From NCBI GenBank assembly GCA_903874895.1, contig CAIQUG010000028.1, positions 1 through 48,441 of the forward strand: 48,441 nucleotides of DNA. Reading direction: 5' to 3'. This DNA is from an uncultured Caulobacterales bacterium (GTDB taxonomy: Bacteria > Pseudomonadota > Alphaproteobacteria > Caulobacterales > Caulobacteraceae). The position numbers and the translations under genes are program-made. The stretch's first letter is position 1; every line of letters begins with the position of its first letter. Below, in pieces: positions 44,761-48,441 of the stretch. The notes below the pieces were generated by a model. The model was given only the letters and a program-made list of their open reading frames with translations, did no database searches and was not told where the DNA came from.

Positions 44761-46203
44761 ATGTCCGGCTCCAATTCCCCCACCGATCCCGTCCCCGGCG
44801 CGACGGGCCAGATCGTCCTCGGCCGGGACGAATGGGTCGCCCTGCCGGACCTCGGCCTGCCGGCGATCCGGGCCAAGGTGGACACCGGCGCGCGGACGTC
44901 GGCCCTCCACGCCTATGGCCTGCAGACCTTCGGGCCTGCCGAGGCACCATGGGTACGGTTCCGGGTCCAGCCGATCCCGGGGCGGGCCGATGTGGACATC
45001 GACTGTGCCGCCGAGATCGTCGACCGACGCGCCGTCACCAGCTCCAACGGAGAGACGGAGGTCCGCTACGTGGTTCGGGCGGACCTTGTCATCGCCGGGC
45101 GTTCGGTGTCCGCCGAGGTGTCCCTGACCAATCGCGACGGCATGAGCAGCCGGATGCTGCTGGGACGACAGGCCCTGGAGGCCATGGGCGCGGTGGTGGA
45201 TCCAACCCTGGCCGAGGCCCAGCCCGCCCTGGACTATGCCGTGTATCTCGCGCGCCCGGACGGGGCGACGCCGCCCTCGACCCTGCGGATCGCCCTGCTG
45301 ACGGTCAATGCCCAGAACTATTCCAGCCGACGGCTGATCGAGGCGGCGACGGCTCGCGGCCACCGGATCGATGCCATCGACACCACCCGCTGCTACATGA
45401 ACATCAATGTCCTCGCCCCTGCCGTGCTCTATGACGGCGAGGTGCTGGAGCGGTATGACGCCGTGATCCCCCGGATCGGATCGCCCCTGACGGACTACGG
45501 GCTTGCGGTGGTCCGGCAGTTCGAGATGACCGGCGCCTTCTGTCTCAACCGGGCCGCTGCCATCGGCGCGGCGCGGGACAAGCTGCACGCCCTCCAGGTA
45601 CTGGCCCGAAAGGGCGTGGCCATGCCGACCACGGCCTTTGCCCGGTCCCCCAAGGACACCCGCCATGTGCTGGGCCTGGTCGGCGGCGCGCCCCTGGTGG
45701 TCAAGTTGCTGCAGGGCAGCCAGGGTCGCGGCGTGGTCCTGGCCGAAACCGCCCAGGCGGCGGAATCGGTGATCTCCGCCTTCCGGGATCTGGAGGCTGA
45801 CATCCTGGTGCAGGAATTCGTCGCCGAGGCGGGGGGTGCGGACATCCGTTGCTTCGTCATCGGTGGCCGGGTGGTGGCGGCGATGAAACGCCAGGCCAAG
45901 CTGGGGGATTTCCGCTCCAACCTGCATCAGGGCGGTGAGGCGCTGCCGGTGAAGATCACCACCGCCGAGCGTGACCTGGCGGTGCGGGCGGTTCGCGCCC
46001 TCGGCCTGCAGGTCGCGGGTGTGGACATCCTGCGGGCCCATGACGGCCCCAAGGTGATCGAGGTGAACGCCTCACCGGGCCTGCAGGGGGTGGAACGGGC
46101 CTCCGGCAAGGATGTCGCGGATCTGATCATCCGCCATCTGGAAGGCCGGGTCGCGCCGGCGTCCCTGGCCGTGACAGCCCGGAAGGTCGCCCCTGCCGGT
46201 TGA
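44761..46203 (+). CDS. Fused RimB-like aspartic protease and RimK-like glutamate ligase
   Basis: A 480-residue protein with two parts. Residues about 17-155 are a retropepsin-like domain (ATP-dependent zinc protease/RimB family, PF05618-type): [20 protein letters not shown] with the catalytic-type Asp-Thr-Gly at 41-43, ALHAYGLQ, and [14 protein letters not shown]. From about 175 it is an ATP-grasp ligase of the RimK family: [98 protein letters not shown] and [20 protein letters not shown]. RimK adds glutamates to ribosomal protein S6; RimB is a protease acting on it. Here both are on one chain. An LysX-like ligase is a less likely reading of the second half. Confidence 0.9.
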   Translation: MSGSNSPTDPVPGATGQIVLGRDEWVALPDLGLPAIRAKVDTGARTSALHAYGLQTFGPAEAPWVRFRVQPIPGRADVDIDCAAEIVDRRAVTSSNGETEVRYVVRADLVIAGRSVSAEVSLTNRDGMSSRMLLGRQALEAMGAVVDPTLAEAQPALDYAVYLARPDGATPPSTLRIALLTVNAQNYSSRRLIEAATARGHRIDAIDTTRCYMNINVLAPAVLYDGEVLERYDAVIPRIGSPLTDYGLAVVRQFEMTGAFCLNRAAAIGAARDKLHALQVLARKGVAMPTTAFARSPKDTRHVLGLVGGAPLVVKLLQGSQGRGVVLAETAQAAESVISAFRDLEADILVQEFVAEAGGADIRCFVIGGRVVAAMKRQAKLGDFRSNLHQGGEALPVKITTAERDLAVRAVRALGLQVAGVDILRAHDGPKVIEVNASPGLQGVERASGKDVADLIIRHLEGRVAPASLAVTARKVAPAG

Positions 46204-46266
46204 CCGGCGGCAGGCTTTGCGTCACGCAATCGGCGGGCCGGCCCGAACGGCCGCCGGATCGGATGG

Positions 46267-47346
46267 GTGGCCATAAATCGGATGCAGCAATCGAGCGTGT
46301 CACGGGTGGCTCTGATCGTTCTGGCCGTGATCGCCGCCGGGGCTGCGATGAACTGGGCGGCGGCGATCCTTACCCCCCTGGTGCTGGCCCTGTTCCTCAC
46401 CGTCCTGATCGACAGCTTTGCCCGGTTCCTCCAGCGGCGGGCACCGTTCATTCCCGAATGGGCCGACCTGCCCCTGGCGCTGCTGATCTCCACCATCGGA
46501 TTCGGCGTGACGGTCTGGGTCGTCGTCGACAATGCCGCCGCCTTTTCCACCAAGCTGGTGTCCGACGCCCCGCGACTGAACCAGGCATTGATGCAGGTGT
46601 CGGCCATCGCCGGGGTCACGGCCCCGCCCACGGTCGGCGCGCTGATCAACCAGATCAACCCGGCCCGCTATTTCGGCGACGTGGCCCACGCCCTCCAGTC
46701 CTTCGCGGCGGGAGCGGTCTATGTCTTCATCTATACCGGCTTCCTGATCGCCGCGCGGGCGGGCCTTCGCAGCAAGGTCGACGCCCTGTGGCCGGTCCTC
46801 GAGGAGCGTGAGCAGGCGATCCTTGTCTTCAGCCGGATCCGCGACGGGGTGGAGCGCTATCTCTGGATCCAGACGGTGACCGGGTCGCTGATCGCGCTCC
46901 TGTCCTGGGCCCTGATGGCGGCGCTGGGCCTGCAGAATGCCACGTTCTGGGCCTTCCTGATCTTCATCATCGTGTTCGTTCCCGTGATCGGCGGACTGAT
47001 CGCCGCGGTCCTGCCGCCGCTGTTCGCCCTGGTCCAGTTCCCGACCCTGTGGGAGTCCGTCGCCCTGTTCTGCGGCCTGCAGGCGATCCTGTTCGTCGTG
47101 GGCAGCATCCTGCTGCCACGGATGCAACGGGACGGGCTGAACATCGACCCGGTGGTCGTGCTGCTGAGCCTGGCCGTCTGGGGAGCCATCTGGGGCATTC
47201 CAGGCATGTTCCTGTCCACGCCGCTGACGGTGACGGCGATCATCATCCTGGCCCAGTTCCCCAATGCCCGCTGGATCGCCGTCCTTCTCTCCGGTGATGG
47301 TCACCCCGAAGCCGGTTCGGCGGCGCGCCATCCCGGACCCGCCTGA
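46267..47346 (+). CDS. AI-2E family transporter
   Basis: A 359-residue membrane protein of the AI-2E (TqsA/PerM) family with about eight hydrophobic segments. It has the typical central hydrophilic region (KLVSDAPRLNQALMQVSAIA) and family-like loops FVPVIGGLIAAVLPPLFALV and DPVVVLLSLAVWGAIWGIPG. Family members are exporters or cation antiporters with varied substrates; autoinducer-2 export is only one, so the substrate is unknown. GTG 46267 is used as start; ATG at 46282 is possible. Its stop is followed by a 343-base gap. Confidence 0.9.
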   Translation: MAINRMQQSSVSRVALIVLAVIAAGAAMNWAAAILTPLVLALFLTVLIDSFARFLQRRAPFIPEWADLPLALLISTIGFGVTVWVVVDNAAAFSTKLVSDAPRLNQALMQVSAIAGVTAPPTVGALINQINPARYFGDVAHALQSFAAGAVYVFIYTGFLIAARAGLRSKVDALWPVLEEREQAILVFSRIRDGVERYLWIQTVTGSLIALLSWALMAALGLQNATFWAFLIFIIVFVPVIGGLIAAVLPPLFALVQFPTLWESVALFCGLQAILFVVGSILLPRMQRDGLNIDPVVVLLSLAVWGAIWGIPGMFLSTPLTVTAIIILAQFPNARWIAVLLSGDGHPEAGSAARHPGPA

Positions 47347-47689
47347 CCCGCCATCGCGGGAAGATCACGGGGGCTTGAACGGTTTTTGTGACAAACCCCC
47401 TCCCATCGCGGGTCTGGCTGCCTATCTTATGAGCGTCGGGCGCATCCCCCCTCGCCTGACTCATCGCACAGCCCGCGGCCCTTCGCGGTCACGGACTGTC
47501 GCAGATGTTCCCTGGCGCCTGCCACGGAACCCGCGCCGCCGGACGCCCCCTCGTCCGGCGGCGCTTGCGTTTTCACCGGTCATGACACGGCTTTTTCACC
47601 GAACCCCTTGTTGAAGCTTCGCTAAGGAGGTTTAGGGTAAATTCGCGTGAACCGATCCCGTTCAGAGGGTCGACAATTGCGGGATTCCC
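47347..47689. other. Intergenic region upstream of the NAD-glutamate dehydrogenase gene
   Basis: No credible gene is seen in these 343 bases. It contains the terminator at 47533-47573, about 190 bases after the AI-2E gene. It also has a strong Shine-Dalgarno-like AAGGAGG (47624-47630) followed by no convincing reading frame, and a weak promoter-like pair TTGAAG (47611-47616) and TAGGGT (47633-47638). The latter may drive the downstream gene. Confidence 0.5.
47533..47573 (+). terminator. Rho-independent terminator
   Basis: GCGCCGCCGGACG (47533-47545) pairs perfectly with CGTCCGGCGGCGC (47552-47564) around a 6-base loop, followed by TTGCGTTTT. A 13-bp GC-rich stem with a short T-rich tail acting on plus-strand transcripts. 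Confidence 0.75.
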
Positions 47690-48441
47690 ATGTTTTCCGA
47701 AAAGCCAACCCCCTTTTCCCGGGAAAACCTCCTGGAAGCGTTCTGCAAAACCGGAGATTTCGGGGCGCCTTCACCGGCGCAGCAGGACTTTGTAGGCCAG
47801 GCCTTCGACGACGCCCGTGCCGATGAACTGCCGGGGGTCACAATGGCCGATCTGGCGGCATGGCTGGTGCAGGCCTGGTCCGCGGCCGACCATCTGAATG
47901 GCGAACCGGTGATCCGCCTGACCCCGGCTGTGGGGGCGGCGGGACAGCCGCTCGGGCTTGACCTCCTCGTGGTCGCCCAGCCCGACGCGCCCTTCCTCGT
48001 GGACAGCGTGATGGGTGAGCTGTCCGACGGCGGTCTTGACGTCCGGGCGATGTTCCACCCTGTGGTCGCCGCGCGACGGGACAGCGCCGGTCGCCGGTCT
48101 TCGGAGGGCCAGAGCCGCCGGGAATCCGTCATCATCGTCGCCGTGGCCCCCGTGGGCGAGGATCGCCGGGACGCCGTGGTCGCCGGCGTCGCCGCGACGC
48201 TTTCGGACGTCCGCCAGGCCGTCGCCGATTTCGAGCCCATGCGCGATCTGCTCCGGCAGACCACCCAGGAACTGAAGCAGGCCCTGACGGCCGACGGTGC
48301 GGCCTTGCCACGCTGGCTCAAGGCCCGCGGGGCCCGGGCACCGGGCGTGCCGACGGAAACCGTGGATGAGTATCTCCACTTCCTGCGCTGGCTGGGCGAG
48401 GACCATTTCGTCTTCCTCGGCGCGCGGGTCTATGAATATCC
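47690..48441 (+). CDS. gdhB: NAD-specific glutamate dehydrogenase, large type (partial, 3' end outside window)
   Basis: Oxidises glutamate to 2-oxoglutarate with NAD; this is the start of the ~1600-residue (180 kDa) type. From ATG 47690 the frame reads MFSEKPTPFSRENLLEAFCK and stays open to the window end (about 250 residues). Signature N-terminal segments are DAPFLVDSVMGELSDGGLDV, with MFHPVVAARRD, and HFLRWLGEDHFVFLGARVYE, which lie in the regulatory ACT-like region of this family. The catalytic domain lies beyond the right edge, so intactness cannot be judged. It is the only long plus-strand frame here and follows a terminator. Confidence 0.92.
   Translation, partial: MFSEKPTPFSRENLLEAFCKTGDFGAPSPAQQDFVGQAFDDARADELPGVTMADLAAWLVQAWSAADHLNGEPVIRLTPAVGAAGQPLGLDLLVVAQPDAPFLVDSVMGELSDGGLDVRAMFHPVVAARRDSAGRRSSEGQSRRESVIIVAVAPVGEDRRDAVVAGVAATLSDVRQAVADFEPMRDLLRQTTQELKQALTADGAALPRWLKARGARAPGVPTETVDEYLHFLRWLGEDHFVFLGARVYEY

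Noticed and set aside
1-48441. tRNA, rRNA, CRISPR array, insertion sequence or prophage
   Set aside because: No cloverleaf, rRNA motif, regular spaced repeats, transposase or phage gene was recognised in any intergenic gap or frame.

Overview
The window is a dense, GC-rich (about two thirds G+C by eye) stretch of an alphaproteobacterial chromosome centred on its replication origin. Three things point to Alphaproteobacteria: the gene order ppsR(RP001)-origin-hem genes-rho-mnmE-mnmG-rsmG-parA-parB, the order fur-miaB-phoH-ybeY-corC-lnt-XRE, and CtrA-type boxes next to the origin. I cannot fix the order or genus; a Rhodospirillales-like or Caulobacterales-like lineage fits. I see no rRNA, tRNA, CRISPR array, prophage or insertion sequence. 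Nearly everything is core genome.

Layout. Bases 1-2708 (minus strand) hold a tightly coupled operon ppsR-maf-aroE-coaE, with coaE running off the left edge. Bases 2709-3459 are non-coding and look like oriC: an AT-rich core, phased DnaA-like 9-mers and two perfect TTAA-N7-TTAA CtrA boxes. To the right (plus strand) lie hemH-hemJ, rho, then after two minus-strand enzyme genes (quinone oxidoreductase and dienelactone hydrolase family) a small DUF6489-like gene coupled to mnmE, then mnmG-rsmG-parA-parB. Two good and two degenerate parS sites lie between 9.5 and 12 kb, so the ParB loading region sits 6-9 kb from the origin.

Bases 14.3-27.5 kb carry nth (minus), a DUF2244 gene, rsmI-yraN, gshB, mutS, glnD, a Ubi-type hydroxylase (minus) and ftsK. 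Bases 27.5-36.8 kb carry lolA, an intergenic stretch with a strong terminator and a possible small RNA, nfuA, a RutE/HadB-like nitroreductase, tsaB-rimI, then fur-miaB-phoH-ybeY-corC-lnt, mostly joined by ATGA or TGATG overlaps, followed by an XRE regulator. Bases 37-41 kb are minus-strand xth, trpS and murJ. Then come queG and ppa (plus), trmB and metK (minus), a fused RimB-like protease/RimK-like ligase, an AI-2E-family permease, and the start of the large NAD-glutamate dehydrogenase, cut by the right edge.

The most interesting non-coding signals are the origin architecture, the parS cluster embedded in mnmE/mnmG/rsmG, and a perfect 18-bp palindrome lying exactly between the -35 and -10 of the metK promoter. 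The most interesting protein is the one-chain protease-plus-glutamate-ligase. No wholly unknown multi-gene system is evident.
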